Source: Rhizobium sp. 16-449-1b (GTDB lineage Bacteria > Pseudomonadota > Alphaproteobacteria > Rhizobiales > Rhizobiaceae). From it: DNA of 64,000 bases. The notes under the pieces were generated by a model, which ran no database searches, was not told the DNA's origin, and saw only the letters and a list, made by a program, of their open reading frames with translations. The translations under genes and the position numbers were made by a program. Positions 52,882-62,816 of this stretch are shown piece by piece; the stretch's first letter is position 1, and every line of letters starts with the position of its first letter. The stretch is taken from contig NZ_JAGHMH010000026.1 of assembly GCF_017741935.1 (NCBI RefSeq), positions 1 to 64,000 of the forward strand, given 5' to 3'.

Positions 52882-53766
52882 TCACCCCATTCGCTCCGAC
52901 TTGTAGGATCCAGGGCTTGCCGGAAAGACAATGGTCTTGTTGCCGTTCATGAAGACGCGGTGGTGGATATGGGCGTGGACGGCACGCGCCAGAGCCTGGC
53001 TTTCAACATCGCGGCCGATTGAGACATAATCGTCCGGTGATTGCGCATGGGTGATGCGGGCAACGTCCTGCTCGATGATCGGACCTTCATCGAGATCCTC
53101 GGTCACGTAATGAGCCGTAGCCCCGATCAGCTTCACGCCACGCTCATAGGCCTGTTTGTAGGGATTGGCACCCTTGAAACTTGGCAGGAAGGAATGGTGG
53201 ATGTTGATGATCCGGCCCGACATCTTCTTGCAGACCGCGTCCGAAAGCACCTGCATGTAACGGGCAAGCACGATCAGCTCCGCACCGGACTGCTCGACCA
53301 CTTCCATCAGCCGGGCTTCGGCCTGCGGCTTGTTCTCCTTGGTCACCTTGATGTGGTGGAAGGGGATGTCGTTGTTGACGATGACCTTCTGGTAATCGAA
53401 GTGGTTTGAAACGACGCCGACGATGTCGATCGGCAGCGCCCCGATGTTCCAGCGATAAAGCAGGTCGTTCAGGCAATGGCCGAAGCGGGAGACCATCAGG
53501 AGCACCTTCATCCGGTGTTCGCTGTTGTGCAGTTCCCAGTTCATCGCAAACGTGTCGGCGACCGGCTTGAAGCCTTTTTCGATCGCAGCCTGATCAGCCC
53601 CCTCCTCCGACATGAACGTCAGGCGCATGAAGAACAGGCCGGTCTGCAGGTCATCGAATTGCGAGCTATCGACGATGTTGCAGCCGATCCCGGCGAGATA
53701 ACCGGTCACCGAGGCGACGATGCCGCGCGTGGACTGGCAGGAGATGGTCAGGACATAGGCGGGCAT
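52882..53766 (-). CDS. purU: Formyltetrahydrofolate deformylase
   Basis: 294 residues. N-terminal ACT domain (YVLTISCQSTRGIVASVTGYLAGIGCNI) and C-terminal formyltransferase-like domain with VGVVSNH and HHSFLPSFKGANPYKQAYERGVK, GATAHYVTEDLDEGPIIEQ. Hydrolyses 10-formyl-THF to formate and THF. It is last in the dehydrogenase-etfB-etfA-purU run and recycles one-carbon units made by methyl-group oxidation. Confidence 0.95.
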   Translation of the reverse strand: MPAYVLTISCQSTRGIVASVTGYLAGIGCNIVDSSQFDDLQTGLFFMRLTFMSEEGADQAAIEKGFKPVADTFAMNWELHNSEHRMKVLLMVSRFGHCLNDLLYRWNIGALPIDIVGVVSNHFDYQKVIVNNDIPFHHIKVTKENKPQAEARLMEVVEQSGAELIVLARYMQVLSDAVCKKMSGRIINIHHSFLPSFKGANPYKQAYERGVKLIGATAHYVTEDLDEGPIIEQDVARITHAQSPDDYVSIGRDVESQALARAVHAHIHHRVFMNGNKTIVFPASPGSYKSERMG

Positions 53767-53845
53767 GGCTGGGTTCTCGCAGACAACAGGGCTCGTGGCC
53801 GCAACGCGATGCTGCGACCGCTTCTCGCGGGTGGAGACTGAGGGA

Positions 53846-54781
53846 TTAGAAGCTCTTCTCGAGTTCCGGCAGCAGTTCGAACAGGTCGCCGACGAGGCCG
53901 TAGTCTGCGACCTGGAAGATCGGGGCTTCCTCGTCCTTGTTGATGGCGACGATGACCTTCGAGTCCTTCATGCCGGCCAGATGCTGGATCGCACCGGAGA
54001 TGCCGCAGGCGATGTAAAGCTGTGGTGCGACCACCTTGCCGGTCTGGCCAACCTGCCAGTCGTTCGGGGCATAGCCCGCATCGACGGCAGCGCGCGAGGC
54101 ACCGACGGCCGCACCGAGCTTGTCGGCAACCGGAAGGATGACTTCCTGGAACTTTTCAGACGAGCTCAGCGCACGACCACCCGAGATGATGATCTTGGCA
54201 GACGTCAGTTCCGGACGATCCGACGACGACAGGGCATTCTTCAAGAAGGTGGAAAGGCCCGGATCAGCCGCAGCCGAGATGGCCTCGACCGAAGCAGAAC
54301 CACCTTCCGCTGCGGAGGCGAAGGAGGCGGTGCGAACGGTGACGACCATCTTGGCATCGGTGGACTGAACCGTCTGGATGGCATTGCCGGCATAGATCGG
54401 ACGCTTGAAGGTGTCGGCCGAGACAACCTCGATGATCTCCGAGACCTGGGCGACATCGAGCAGGGCCGCGACGCGCGGCAGCACGTTCTTGCCGACCGAG
54501 GTCGCGGCCGAGATGATCGTGTCGTAGTTGCCAGCCAGCGAAACGATCAGCGCTGCCAGCGGCTCGGCCAGATTGTTGGCAAGTCCTGCGTCGTCAGCAA
54601 CGAGAACCTTCGCTACGCCCGAAAGCTTGGCTGCCTGATCGGCGACGGCCTTGGAGCCGGCAACGAGCACATGAACGTCGACTCCAGTCCCACTGGCGAT
54701 CTTGGAAGCCGCCGTCAGCGCCTTGGCGGTCTGGTCGGACAGGTGGGTGTTGTCGTGGTCAGCCAGAAGAAGAATGGCCAT
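53846..54781 (-). CDS. etfA: Electron transfer flavoprotein alpha subunit
   Basis: 311 residues. N-terminal AILLLADHDN and the C-terminal FAD domain IIISGGRALSSSEKF, GASRAAVDAGYAPNDWQVGQTGKVVAPQLYIACGISGAIQHLAGM. Forms ETF with EtfB and accepts electrons from the dimethylglycine/sarcosine dehydrogenase-like protein upstream, passing them to ETF-ubiquinone oxidoreductase. Confidence 0.96.
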   Translation of the reverse strand: MAILLLADHDNTHLSDQTAKALTAASKIASGTGVDVHVLVAGSKAVADQAAKLSGVAKVLVADDAGLANNLAEPLAALIVSLAGNYDTIISAATSVGKNVLPRVAALLDVAQVSEIIEVVSADTFKRPIYAGNAIQTVQSTDAKMVVTVRTASFASAAEGGSASVEAISAAADPGLSTFLKNALSSSDRPELTSAKIIISGGRALSSSEKFQEVILPVADKLGAAVGASRAAVDAGYAPNDWQVGQTGKVVAPQLYIACGISGAIQHLAGMKDSKVIVAINKDEEAPIFQVADYGLVGDLFELLPELEKSF

Positions 54782-54806
54782 GATGTAATCTCCTCAAATC
54801 TTCCGG

Positions 54807-55559
54807 TTAGAGCACGCCGGCTTCGTTCTTGAGCTTGTCAACCAGCTCTGCGACGGACTTAACCTTGACGCCCGCCTTGCGGCCGCCTGGTTCCTCGGTC
54901 TTAAGAACCTTCAGCCGTGCCGTCGTGTCGACGCCAAAGTCAGCCGGCGTCTTCTTGTCGAGCGGCTTCTTCTTGGCCTTCATGATGTTCGGCAGCGAGG
55001 CATACCGCGGCTCGTTCAGACGCAGGTCAGTAGTCACCACGGCCGGCAGCTTGATGTCGATGGTTTGCAAACCGCCATCGACTTCGCGTGTCACGGTCGC
55101 CTTGTCGGCACCGATTTCGACCTTGGAGGCGAATGTACCCTGAGTCCAGCCGAGCAGAGCCGACAGCATCTGGCCGGTCTGATTGCTGTCGTCATCGATC
55201 GCCTGCTTTCCGACGATGATCAGGCCGGGCTGTTCGGCTTCCGCCACGCCCTTGACGATCTTGGCAACGGCCAGCGGCTCGACGGCATCGTCCGTTTCAA
55301 CGAGGATGGCGCGGTCGGCACCCATGGCGAGTGCCGTGCGCAGCGTTTCTTCCGCCTTGGCCGGGCCGACCGAAACCACGACGACTTCCTCAGCCTTGCC
55401 GGCTTCCTTCAGCCGCAGAGCCTCTTCAACGGAAATCTCGTCGAACGGGTTCATCGACATCTTCACATTGGCAAGCTCGACACCCGCACCATCCGGCTTA
55501 ACCCGGATCTTGACGTTGTAGTCGACAACACGTTTGACCGTGACCAAGATTTTCATCAT
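54807..55559 (-). CDS. etfB: Electron transfer flavoprotein beta subunit
   Basis: 250 residues from MMKILVTVKRVVDYN (GAGGAAAC upstream of the first ATG). AMP/ETF domain with VVSVGPAKAEETLRTALAMGADRAILVE, IIVGKQAIDDDSNQTGQMLSALLGW and the recognition region RLNEPRYASLPNIMKAKKKP. Upstream of etfA by 25 bases. Confidence 0.96.
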   Translation of the reverse strand: MMKILVTVKRVVDYNVKIRVKPDGAGVELANVKMSMNPFDEISVEEALRLKEAGKAEEVVVVSVGPAKAEETLRTALAMGADRAILVETDDAVEPLAVAKIVKGVAEAEQPGLIIVGKQAIDDDSNQTGQMLSALLGWTQGTFASKVEIGADKATVTREVDGGLQTIDIKLPAVVTTDLRLNEPRYASLPNIMKAKKKPLDKKTPADFGVDTTARLKVLKTEEPGGRKAGVKVKSVAELVDKLKNEAGVL

Positions 55560-55586
55560 TCTAGTTTCCTCAGATAACGTTGACGA

Positions 55587-58028
55587 TCACATGCGGCCGC
55601 GCAGGGCCTGCGGATCGTAGGGAGATTCTTCCAGTACGCGCGCCATGCGCATCTCGCCGAGGATCGGCACTTCAACCTCGGTGCGCGGGACACCGAGTTC
55701 CGGTGGCAGCAGCGCGAAGGCGACGTCATGGCCGAGCGTATAGGCATAGCTGCCCGACGTGATGCGGCCGACCAGCTTGCCCTCGTGATAGACACCCTCG
55801 TAGATCAGCGAGCTTGCGCCATCGGTATCGATGGAGATCGTGACCGAGCGCCGCCTGATGCCCTCTTTTTTCTGGCGAACAAGCGCCTCCCTGCCGATGA
55901 AATCGCCCTTGTCGAGCCGGATGAAGCGATCGAGATTGCTTTCCCAGGCCGTCAGTTCCGGGTTCATGTCACGATACATGGCACGGTAAGACTTTTCGAG
56001 GCGGAGCGATTCCAGCGCGTGGTAGCCGATGAGGCGCAGGCCGTGCGGCTCACCCGCCGCAAGGATCGCCTGCAGCAGCTGCCGCTGGTAGGGCAGCGGG
56101 TGATAGAGTTCCCAGCCGAGTTCACCTTCATAGTTGACGCGCAGCATCCGCACGTCCGTCGCCAGGCCGACCGTACCGGACTTGACGCCGAACCATGGGA
56201 ACGCCTCGTTGGAAAGATCCATCTCGGTCAGACCCTGCAACACGTCGCGCGCCTTCGGACCGACGACAGTAAAGCAACCGCGTTCGTTGGTGACGTTTCG
56301 CAGCTGCACGCTGCCGTCCTTCGGCAAAAGCTTCGATAGGTCATCGAAATTCCAGCGCTCGGCGCGCGGCGTCGAGATCAAGTAGAAGCTGCCGTCTTCA
56401 AGGCGCGCCACGACATATTCAGCCTGCACGCCGCCGTTCTTCGTCAGATGATGGCTTAGGTTGACGCGGCCGGCTTTCGGCAGGCGATTGGCGAGAATAG
56501 TATCGAGCCAGGCTTCGGCACCGGGGCCGGACACTTCGAACTTCGTCATCGGCGTCATTTCGACGAGACCGACCGCCTCGCGCACCGCCCGCACCTCTTC
56601 AGCCACGTAATGGCCTTTCTGTGTCCAGCGCCAGCTATACTGGTCCTTGGCTTCAACACCGTGCGGAGCAAACCAGTTCGGCACTTCCCAGCCGTTCAGG
56701 ACGCCCCAGACGGCACCGCGCTGCGAGAGGATATCGTAGGATGGGGCGGTCTTCTGCGGGCGCGCGGCCGGCATGTCCTGACCGGGATAATGCAGCTCGG
56801 CATGGGTGCCCCAGCTTTCCTTGACCTTGTGCCGTGTCCATTCCTTGTTGGCATAGTCGCCGAAACGGCGGGGATCGAGCTCGGAGGTATCGAGGCTGTT
56901 GGCGCCTTCGACGATACGCTCGGAGAGATAATAACCGATCGCGCCGCCCCAGAGGATGCCGCCCGGCACGCCTTCGGCGATCCAGACATTTTCGAGCCCC
57001 CAGGCCGGGCCGACCAGCGGCAGCTCGTCAGCCGTCATCTGGAAGGGGCCGCGCACATTGGCCTTGATGCCGACACGGCCGAGCGCCGGGACCATCTCCA
57101 TGGCAGCTTCCCAGTTCCAGGCCACCGCATCGAAATCTTCTTCGACCAGATCGGCGCCGAACCATTCGGGCACGCCGTTTTCGGCAAAGAGCTTCAGGTG
57201 TTCGGTCTTCTCATAGGGACCGAACATCAGGCCATCGCCCTCTTCGCGCAGATAACCCTCAAAACCTTCGTCACGCAGGATCGGCATTTCCGGCAAGCCC
57301 TGGCGCTTGCGCTCCACGATCTCTGGCACGGCATCGGTGATCCAGTATTGGTGCAGGATCGGGATGGCAGGGATTTCGAGACCCAGCATCGCACCGGTCT
57401 GGCGGGCATAATTGCCGGTCGCCGCGATGATATGCTCGCAGATGATCTCGCCATTGTTGGTGATGATCTTCCATTCGCCGCCGGGCAGACGCTCGAAACC
57501 CTTGACCTCGGTGTTGAGGTAGATCTTGGCGCCGCGGTCGCGTGCACCCTTGGCCATGGCCTGGGTCACGTCGGCCGGCGCGATATGGCCGTCGTCGGGA
57601 TGGTAGAGCGCGGCCAGCATGTCCTTGTTGTTTTCGAGCAGCGGCCAGAGTTCGCGCGCTTCCTGCGGCGTGACCAGTTCGGCGCGAATGCCCTGCACGG
57701 CGGCAACGCTCATATAGCTCTTGTATTCGTCGAGACGGTCGCGCGTGTTGGCGATGCGCAGCTGGCCGCATTTGTGCCAGCCGACATGCTGGCCGGTTTC
57801 CGCTTCCAGCCCTTCGTAGATCTCGATGGTCTTGGCGATCATCCGGCCGATACTGATGTTGCGGGCATAGGAAGGAATGAGGCCGGCGGCATGCCAGGTC
57901 GATCCGGCCGTCAGCTGGGTGCGCTCAAGAAGCGCGACATCGGTCCAGCCACGCTTGGTAAGACCGTAAAGTATGGCGGCGCCGACACAACCACCGCCGA
58001 TGACAACGGCGCGAGCATGAGTTTGCAT
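55587..58028 (-). CDS. Dimethylglycine/sarcosine dehydrogenase-like FAD-GcvT protein
   Basis: 813 residues. An N-terminal DAO-type FAD domain (AVVIGGGCVGAAILYGLTKRGW, AGSTWHAAGLIPSYA with the His of covalent FAD in this group) is followed by a C-terminal THF-binding aminomethyltransferase (GcvT-like) domain (YHALESLRLEKSYRAM, GFIGREALVRQKKEG). It oxidises N-methyl groups and transfers the carbon to THF. ETF is the acceptor encoded next. Which N-methyl substrate it uses is not shown. Confidence 0.9.
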   Translation of the reverse strand: MQTHARAVVIGGGCVGAAILYGLTKRGWTDVALLERTQLTAGSTWHAAGLIPSYARNISIGRMIAKTIEIYEGLEAETGQHVGWHKCGQLRIANTRDRLDEYKSYMSVAAVQGIRAELVTPQEARELWPLLENNKDMLAALYHPDDGHIAPADVTQAMAKGARDRGAKIYLNTEVKGFERLPGGEWKIITNNGEIICEHIIAATGNYARQTGAMLGLEIPAIPILHQYWITDAVPEIVERKRQGLPEMPILRDEGFEGYLREEGDGLMFGPYEKTEHLKLFAENGVPEWFGADLVEEDFDAVAWNWEAAMEMVPALGRVGIKANVRGPFQMTADELPLVGPAWGLENVWIAEGVPGGILWGGAIGYYLSERIVEGANSLDTSELDPRRFGDYANKEWTRHKVKESWGTHAELHYPGQDMPAARPQKTAPSYDILSQRGAVWGVLNGWEVPNWFAPHGVEAKDQYSWRWTQKGHYVAEEVRAVREAVGLVEMTPMTKFEVSGPGAEAWLDTILANRLPKAGRVNLSHHLTKNGGVQAEYVVARLEDGSFYLISTPRAERWNFDDLSKLLPKDGSVQLRNVTNERGCFTVVGPKARDVLQGLTEMDLSNEAFPWFGVKSGTVGLATDVRMLRVNYEGELGWELYHPLPYQRQLLQAILAAGEPHGLRLIGYHALESLRLEKSYRAMYRDMNPELTAWESNLDRFIRLDKGDFIGREALVRQKKEGIRRRSVTISIDTDGASSLIYEGVYHEGKLVGRITSGSYAYTLGHDVAFALLPPELGVPRTEVEVPILGEMRMARVLEESPYDPQALRGRM

Positions 58029-58123
58029 GGAAGAGGTTCCCTCGTATTGGTTTGTCCAACCCTACAAACGCCAGTGGCCGTTGTAATCTTGCAAAAAATT
58101 CTTCAACGGCATAACTTCAAATT

Positions 58124-59026
58124 ATGCACCGGCTTCGTTCTCTTGTCCCCTCCGCCAATTACCTGTTCTGCTTCGAGGCAGCCGCCCGCAGGCGCAGCTT
58201 TACTGCGGCCGCGCAGGAACTAAATGTCAGCCAACCGGCCGTGAGTAAGACCATCAGGCTGCTGGAGGAGGCAACGGGGCTGAAACTGTTTCGCCGCGAG
58301 CATACGCGGCTGGAGCTGACGGCGGACGGCCAGCGGCTTTACAGGGAGACACAGGACGCATTCGACCGCCTGCACATGGTCATCTCCTCGCTCCAGAAGA
58401 AACATTCCAATGACGTCGTGCGGGTGTCCTTCTCGGCCGCCTTCGTGCAGCTCTGGCTGCTTCCGCGACTGAAGGATTTCAAGGCTAAGCATCCGGACGT
58501 ACCGTTGCGCATCGAGGAAAGCAGCCGCGACGATCAGGACCTCGTGGAAGAGGATATCGATGTTTCAGCACGCCTCGGCGATGGCAAATGGCCGGGACTC
58601 CAATCCTGGCATTTCTTCAACGAAGAGATCTTGCCGGTATGCAGCCCTGACTATCTTCGGGACTTCGGCCCGATCGTCGAACCGGCCGACCTGCTTAAGC
58701 ACACGCTTCTGAATTTCGAGGAGAGGCACCGTACGCGCCTTGCCTGGCGCGAATGGCTGGAGTGTCATTCGGTGTCCGTGGCGCGGCTAAGGCAGGATTT
58801 CGTTTTTACCGACGCACTCGGCTCAATCGAGGCGGCGGTGCGCGGGCAGGGCATCGCGCTCGGCTGGAAACATCTGGTGCAGGAGCACCTAGAGGCCGGC
58901 CGGCTGGTCGCGCCACTGAAGGAGATCTATCAATCCGGTCAGTCTGTGCATCTCATCATGTCAGCTCAGAGGTTGCCGAAAAGCGGCGCGGCACTTTTCC
59001 GAGATTGGCTGATTCACCAAATTTAG
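58124..59026 (+). CDS. LysR-type regulator (GcvA-like)
   Basis: 300 residues; winged HTH at the start (LFCFEAAARRRSFTAAAQELNVSQPAVSKTIRLLEEA) and a periplasmic-binding-like effector domain. It is divergent from the dehydrogenase gene across 95 bases and probably controls that operon. Confidence 0.92.
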   Translation: MHRLRSLVPSANYLFCFEAAARRRSFTAAAQELNVSQPAVSKTIRLLEEATGLKLFRREHTRLELTADGQRLYRETQDAFDRLHMVISSLQKKHSNDVVRVSFSAAFVQLWLLPRLKDFKAKHPDVPLRIEESSRDDQDLVEEDIDVSARLGDGKWPGLQSWHFFNEEILPVCSPDYLRDFGPIVEPADLLKHTLLNFEERHRTRLAWREWLECHSVSVARLRQDFVFTDALGSIEAAVRGQGIALGWKHLVQEHLEAGRLVAPLKEIYQSGQSVHLIMSAQRLPKSGAALFRDWLIHQI

Positions 59027-59041
59027 TGAGCCTCCGATAAC

Positions 59042-59056
59042 GTTTGCTAGGCAAAC
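59042..59056. terminator. Short inverted repeat between convergent genes
   Basis: GTTTGC-TAG-GCAAAC lies between the LysR end and the DUF3422 end. It may act as a two-way terminator, but there is no T-run. Confidence 0.3.
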
Positions 59057-59069
59057 ACAACGCGATGGT

Positions 59070-60314
59070 TCAACTTGGTGTTTTCGCGGTGATGGCTCGT
59101 CTGACGCGCCTGATTATTCCCGATAGCAAAAGCACGATCATAGGTAATGCGAAAAGGATTGATAACTTCGCTAAATGTGGGTTGAGACCAAGCTCTACAG
59201 CTGCCTCGAGACATATTTTGATGAGGCCGATTACGTAATATGCTATCGCGATTACGGAGAAGCCCTCGACAGCCTGCTGGATGTGGACCTGTACTCGCGT
59301 CCTCTCTTCGACCGAAGCAAGAAGCGACGCATTTTGGTCTTCAAGTTGAACTTGGACCGTTGTTCGTAGCAGGTCTCCTGCTAGTGCAACACGTTCGCCG
59401 AGTTCAGCGAGTCGACGTTCCGCAGCGCTCGCCGATTGAACTGCCGGCAGGAATCGACGCTCGATAAAGGTGGAGATACGTTGGCGCTGTTCGACGCGCT
59501 CCTCTCGAATTTCAACCAACCTCCTATTTACGATGTCAGCGTAAGCTTTTGTTGCACCAAATCGTGTTCTCGCGTTTGACGAGTAGTTTAAAACATCAGA
59601 CGATAGCTTTGTGACATCAGAAAGAAGGGCTTTATCGACCTTGGCGGAGGTCTGCATGTGGGTTATCAAATGATCAACCCGCGCATCGAACTGTACGATT
59701 TTCTCCAAAGTCTCGCGTGTAACCGGAACGGCGAGCAGCGCCATCATTCTATAGGTCTCGATTTCCAACAATCGCCGCACCATACGACCCGTGCGGTAGG
59801 CATTGAGCTTTCGATTAAAAAAGTGCAGCTCGACGAAGCCGCTTTCGCTCAGTTGGAAGTTCGAACAAACCTCCGCGTCACCGCCTCCCACTTTGGAAGC
59901 GACAAAGTCGTCAGCTGGTTGACTATGTGGTTTACTGTCATTCTCGTCGCGGACGATGACGCGCGTCGCGCTAATAACCTCTCCACCCAGGCGTTCAATG
60001 TAGTCGAATATACTTGGGAGCTTATTGGCGTAATCGGAGTCTGCCGGTATCAGATAAGTGAGAGTAACAAATTCGGTATGCGCTTCCCATTTGAGTCGGC
60101 CGTTTTCCAAGCGGCCGATGCCGTGGCAGCCTTGCCCGGTGGTTGACACGTCTTCAAGGCCGGAGGTGAAGGACGTCAAACATGATCGATCGCACTCGAC
60201 AATCGCGACATGCCAGACATCCGTATCACCGTCGAAGTAGAGAGATGGTCGAGCGTGTAACTCTTCGTGTAAGTTTCTGCGGAGCGGATGCTCCGTGGCA
60301 AACGGCATGGACAT
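59070..60314 (-). CDS. DUF3422 family membrane protein
   Basis: 414 residues from the ATG at 60314 (GGAGG five bases upstream; an earlier in-frame start lacks one). N-terminal RRNLHEELHARPSLYF and GDTDVWHVAIVECDRSC mark the family; the middle is coiled; two membrane helices at the C-terminus (IAIAYYVIGLIKICLEAAV and LSILFALPMIVLLLSGII). Function unknown. Conserved in Alpha- and Betaproteobacteria, where it resembles inner-membrane CorA-like folds in shape, but no transport role is shown. Confidence 0.85.
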   Translation of the reverse strand: MSMPFATEHPLRRNLHEELHARPSLYFDGDTDVWHVAIVECDRSCLTSFTSGLEDVSTTGQGCHGIGRLENGRLKWEAHTEFVTLTYLIPADSDYANKLPSIFDYIERLGGEVISATRVIVRDENDSKPHSQPADDFVASKVGGGDAEVCSNFQLSESGFVELHFFNRKLNAYRTGRMVRRLLEIETYRMMALLAVPVTRETLEKIVQFDARVDHLITHMQTSAKVDKALLSDVTKLSSDVLNYSSNARTRFGATKAYADIVNRRLVEIREERVEQRQRISTFIERRFLPAVQSASAAERRLAELGERVALAGDLLRTTVQVQLEDQNASLLASVEERTRVQVHIQQAVEGFSVIAIAYYVIGLIKICLEAAVELGLNPHLAKLSILFALPMIVLLLSGIIRRVRRAITAKTPS

Positions 60315-60501
60315 AACGCCTCCGATCCAAACCGGGCAATCGAACGACGATCCCGCAACACGGCAGCCGTCGAAATAGCAGGTCTGCAAGTGTGACGCTT
60401 ATTCTGAATCGGAAAGACCTATTGCGCATACCTGCATATATCTGACTGGGAGACCGGGGTATTATGCAATTATAAACGGATGAGTTAGGAAAGCCCGTCG
60501 C

Positions 60502-61785
60502 ATGCTGAATAACCCTAGATCCCATGGACTTTGGGAGCACTCCGCCACTCCGGCCCGAGAGACCGAAGCACTCGAAGCCGCCGTTGTTGCCGATGTCGCG
60601 ATCGTCGGTGGGGGCTTTACCGGACAGTCGGCGGCGCTTCACCTGGCACAACGCGGAATGACAGCAGTCGTTCTTGAAGCTGTTGAAATCGGTTTTGGCG
60701 GTGCCGGGCGTAATGTCGGACTGATCAACGGCGGCATGTGGGTGATGCCTGACGACATCCCCGGCGTCCTTGGGACGAAGTACGGGGAACGCTGCCTTGG
60801 CCTTCTCTCCGATGCCCCGACTTTGGTTCGCAGGATCATCGAGGAAGAGGGCATTTCCTGTGAGATCGAGAAGAATGGAACCCTGCACCTTGCGGTGGGG
60901 TCGCAAGGACTTAAGGAACTGGAGGAACGTCATCGCCAGTGGACGGCCCGTGGGGCGCCGCTGCAGCTTTTGGATGCTGAGGAGGCCCGACGCCGAACCG
61001 GATCGCCCGCCTATGCCGGGGCGTTGTTCGACCCTCGCGCTGGCACGCTGCAACCCTTGAGTTATGTGCGCGGACTGGCTGCTGCAGCGATGGATGCCGG
61101 AGCCCAAGTATTCACGCGCAGCCCGGTCGTGTCGTACGAGCGACAAGGTGATGGCTGGCAGGTCACGACACCGCGCGGATCAGTGACTGCGAGATGGGTT
61201 ATCGTCGCAACCGATGCGTATTCGACGGGTCCATGGCAGGCTGTTCGCGAGGAACAGGTTCACCTTCCCTATTTCAATCTTGCAACGAAGCCTCTGTCGT
61301 CCAATCTCCGCAAAAGCATTTTGGCGAATTGCGAAGGCTGCTGGGACACCAAGGAAATTCTTTCCTCATTCCGCATGGACCAGCGTGGCCGACTGATCTT
61401 CGGCAGTGTCGGAGCCCTGCGCAATACTGGCAATGCTATCCATCAGGCTTGGGCGAGGCGGTCCTTGAAACGATTGTTCCCGCAGCTTGCCGAAGTCGAA
61501 TTTGAGTTTGCTTGGTTTGGGCAGATTGGGATGACCAGCGATGCCGTCCCGCGCTTCCACAAGTATGAGGATAACATGGTTGGTTTTAGCGGCTACAATG
61601 GCCGTGGCATTGCGCCGGGTACAGCATTCGGTCGCGTCCTTGCGTCCTATGTTTGCGGTGAAATCAACGATGATGACCTTCCATTGCCGGTGACCGAGGT
61701 GCGGCCGCAGACGTTGCGTATAGCAAAGGAAGGCTTTTACGAGTTGGGTGCACAAATCGCTCACTTGGCTGGAGCCCGCATTTAA
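60502..61785 (+). CDS. FAD-dependent amine oxidoreductase (DAO family, PuuB-like)
   Basis: 427 residues. FAD motif VAIVGGGFTGQSAALHLAQRG, VVLEAVEIGFGGAGRNVG, and a C-terminal GFSGYNGRGIAPGTAFGRVLA. The plan matches gamma-glutamylputrescine oxidase and related amine or D-amino-acid oxidases. Twelve bases separate it from the LysR gene downstream. With the DUF1338 enzyme at the edge it could start a lysine or similar amine route. Confidence 0.85.
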   Translation: MLNNPRSHGLWEHSATPARETEALEAAVVADVAIVGGGFTGQSAALHLAQRGMTAVVLEAVEIGFGGAGRNVGLINGGMWVMPDDIPGVLGTKYGERCLGLLSDAPTLVRRIIEEEGISCEIEKNGTLHLAVGSQGLKELEERHRQWTARGAPLQLLDAEEARRRTGSPAYAGALFDPRAGTLQPLSYVRGLAAAAMDAGAQVFTRSPVVSYERQGDGWQVTTPRGSVTARWVIVATDAYSTGPWQAVREEQVHLPYFNLATKPLSSNLRKSILANCEGCWDTKEILSSFRMDQRGRLIFGSVGALRNTGNAIHQAWARRSLKRLFPQLAEVEFEFAWFGQIGMTSDAVPRFHKYEDNMVGFSGYNGRGIAPGTAFGRVLASYVCGEINDDDLPLPVTEVRPQTLRIAKEGFYELGAQIAHLAGARI

Positions 61786-61796
61786 GAGGAACCAAT

Positions 61797-62693
61797 TTGC
61801 AACTTCCCCGCCGTTTTTTGCCTCCGCTTTCCTGGCTGGCCGCCTTTGAGGCGGCTGCTCGAACTGGAAGTGTTACCCTGGCGGCCAAAGAATTGAACCT
61901 CACTCAGAGCGCTGTCAGTCGACAGATCCGCGCGCTGGAGGATCAACTCGGCGTGGAGCTCTTTCACAGGGAAAAGCAGACGATCAAATTGACGATCGGA
62001 GGAGAGGGGTACGCCCGTGAAATTCGCGACGCTCTCTTCAAGATCAGCGCGGCTTCGCTCAATCTCCGGGCAAATCCCTATGGAGGGACGCTTAATCTCG
62101 CAATCCTCCCGACATTCGGCACGCGGTGGCTCGCACCGCGTCTTCCGGAGTTCCTGGCACAGAATCCGGGCATAACGATTAATCTCGTCACAAAAATCAC
62201 CGCGTTCGATTTCCGTTTGGAACCTGTCGACGCTGCGATTCATTTCGGCCGACCAGAGTGGAGCAGCGGGGAGTTGGCGCTGCTTCGTCACGAGATCGTG
62301 GTGCCAGCCTGCAGTCCGCAACTGCGGGATCAGTTCGAATTTTCGGAGCCGGCCGATGTTCGGAAGGCGCCTCTCCTGCATCTTTCCAGCCGACCAGATG
62401 CCTGGGAGCGTTGGATGGTGATCAATGGCGTATCGCCCGATTCCGTCCATGGCATGCTCTTCGATCAGTTCGCAACGGCAACTCAAGCTGCGGTTGCCGG
62501 CGTTGGGGTTGCATTGCTGCCGAGGTTTCTTATCGAGGAAGAGCTGGCGTCTGGGAAGCTGGTATGTGCCCTCGACCTCCAGATGAAAAGCGCAGAGGCA
62601 TACTATCTTGTTTGGCCCTCCGATCGTGCTTCGCATCCTCCGCTGCAGGCTTTCAAGAAATGGATTCTAGCGGAGACAGCGGATCAACGTTGA
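61797..62693 (+). CDS. LysR-type regulator (GcvA-like)
   Basis: 298 residues from a TTG (QLPRRFLPPLSWLAAFEAAA...); an AAGAGGAACC lies before it. HTH with ARTGSVTLAAKELNLTQSAVSRQIRALEDQLG and a C-terminal effector domain. It sits between the oxidoreductase and the DUF1338 gene and probably controls both. Confidence 0.9.
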   Translation: MQLPRRFLPPLSWLAAFEAAARTGSVTLAAKELNLTQSAVSRQIRALEDQLGVELFHREKQTIKLTIGGEGYAREIRDALFKISAASLNLRANPYGGTLNLAILPTFGTRWLAPRLPEFLAQNPGITINLVTKITAFDFRLEPVDAAIHFGRPEWSSGELALLRHEIVVPACSPQLRDQFEFSEPADVRKAPLLHLSSRPDAWERWMVINGVSPDSVHGMLFDQFATATQAAVAGVGVALLPRFLIEEELASGKLVCALDLQMKSAEAYYLVWPSDRASHPPLQAFKKWILAETADQR

Positions 62694-62816
62694 TTGGTCC
62701 TATTCCCAAGCGGAATGACATCTGACGGATCGATTGATTGCTGTTGGCATTTTCCGGATGAATACTCCTCTGCATCATGAGCCCCGGGAATGAGGGCATC
62801 GACAGAGGAGGCCGTT

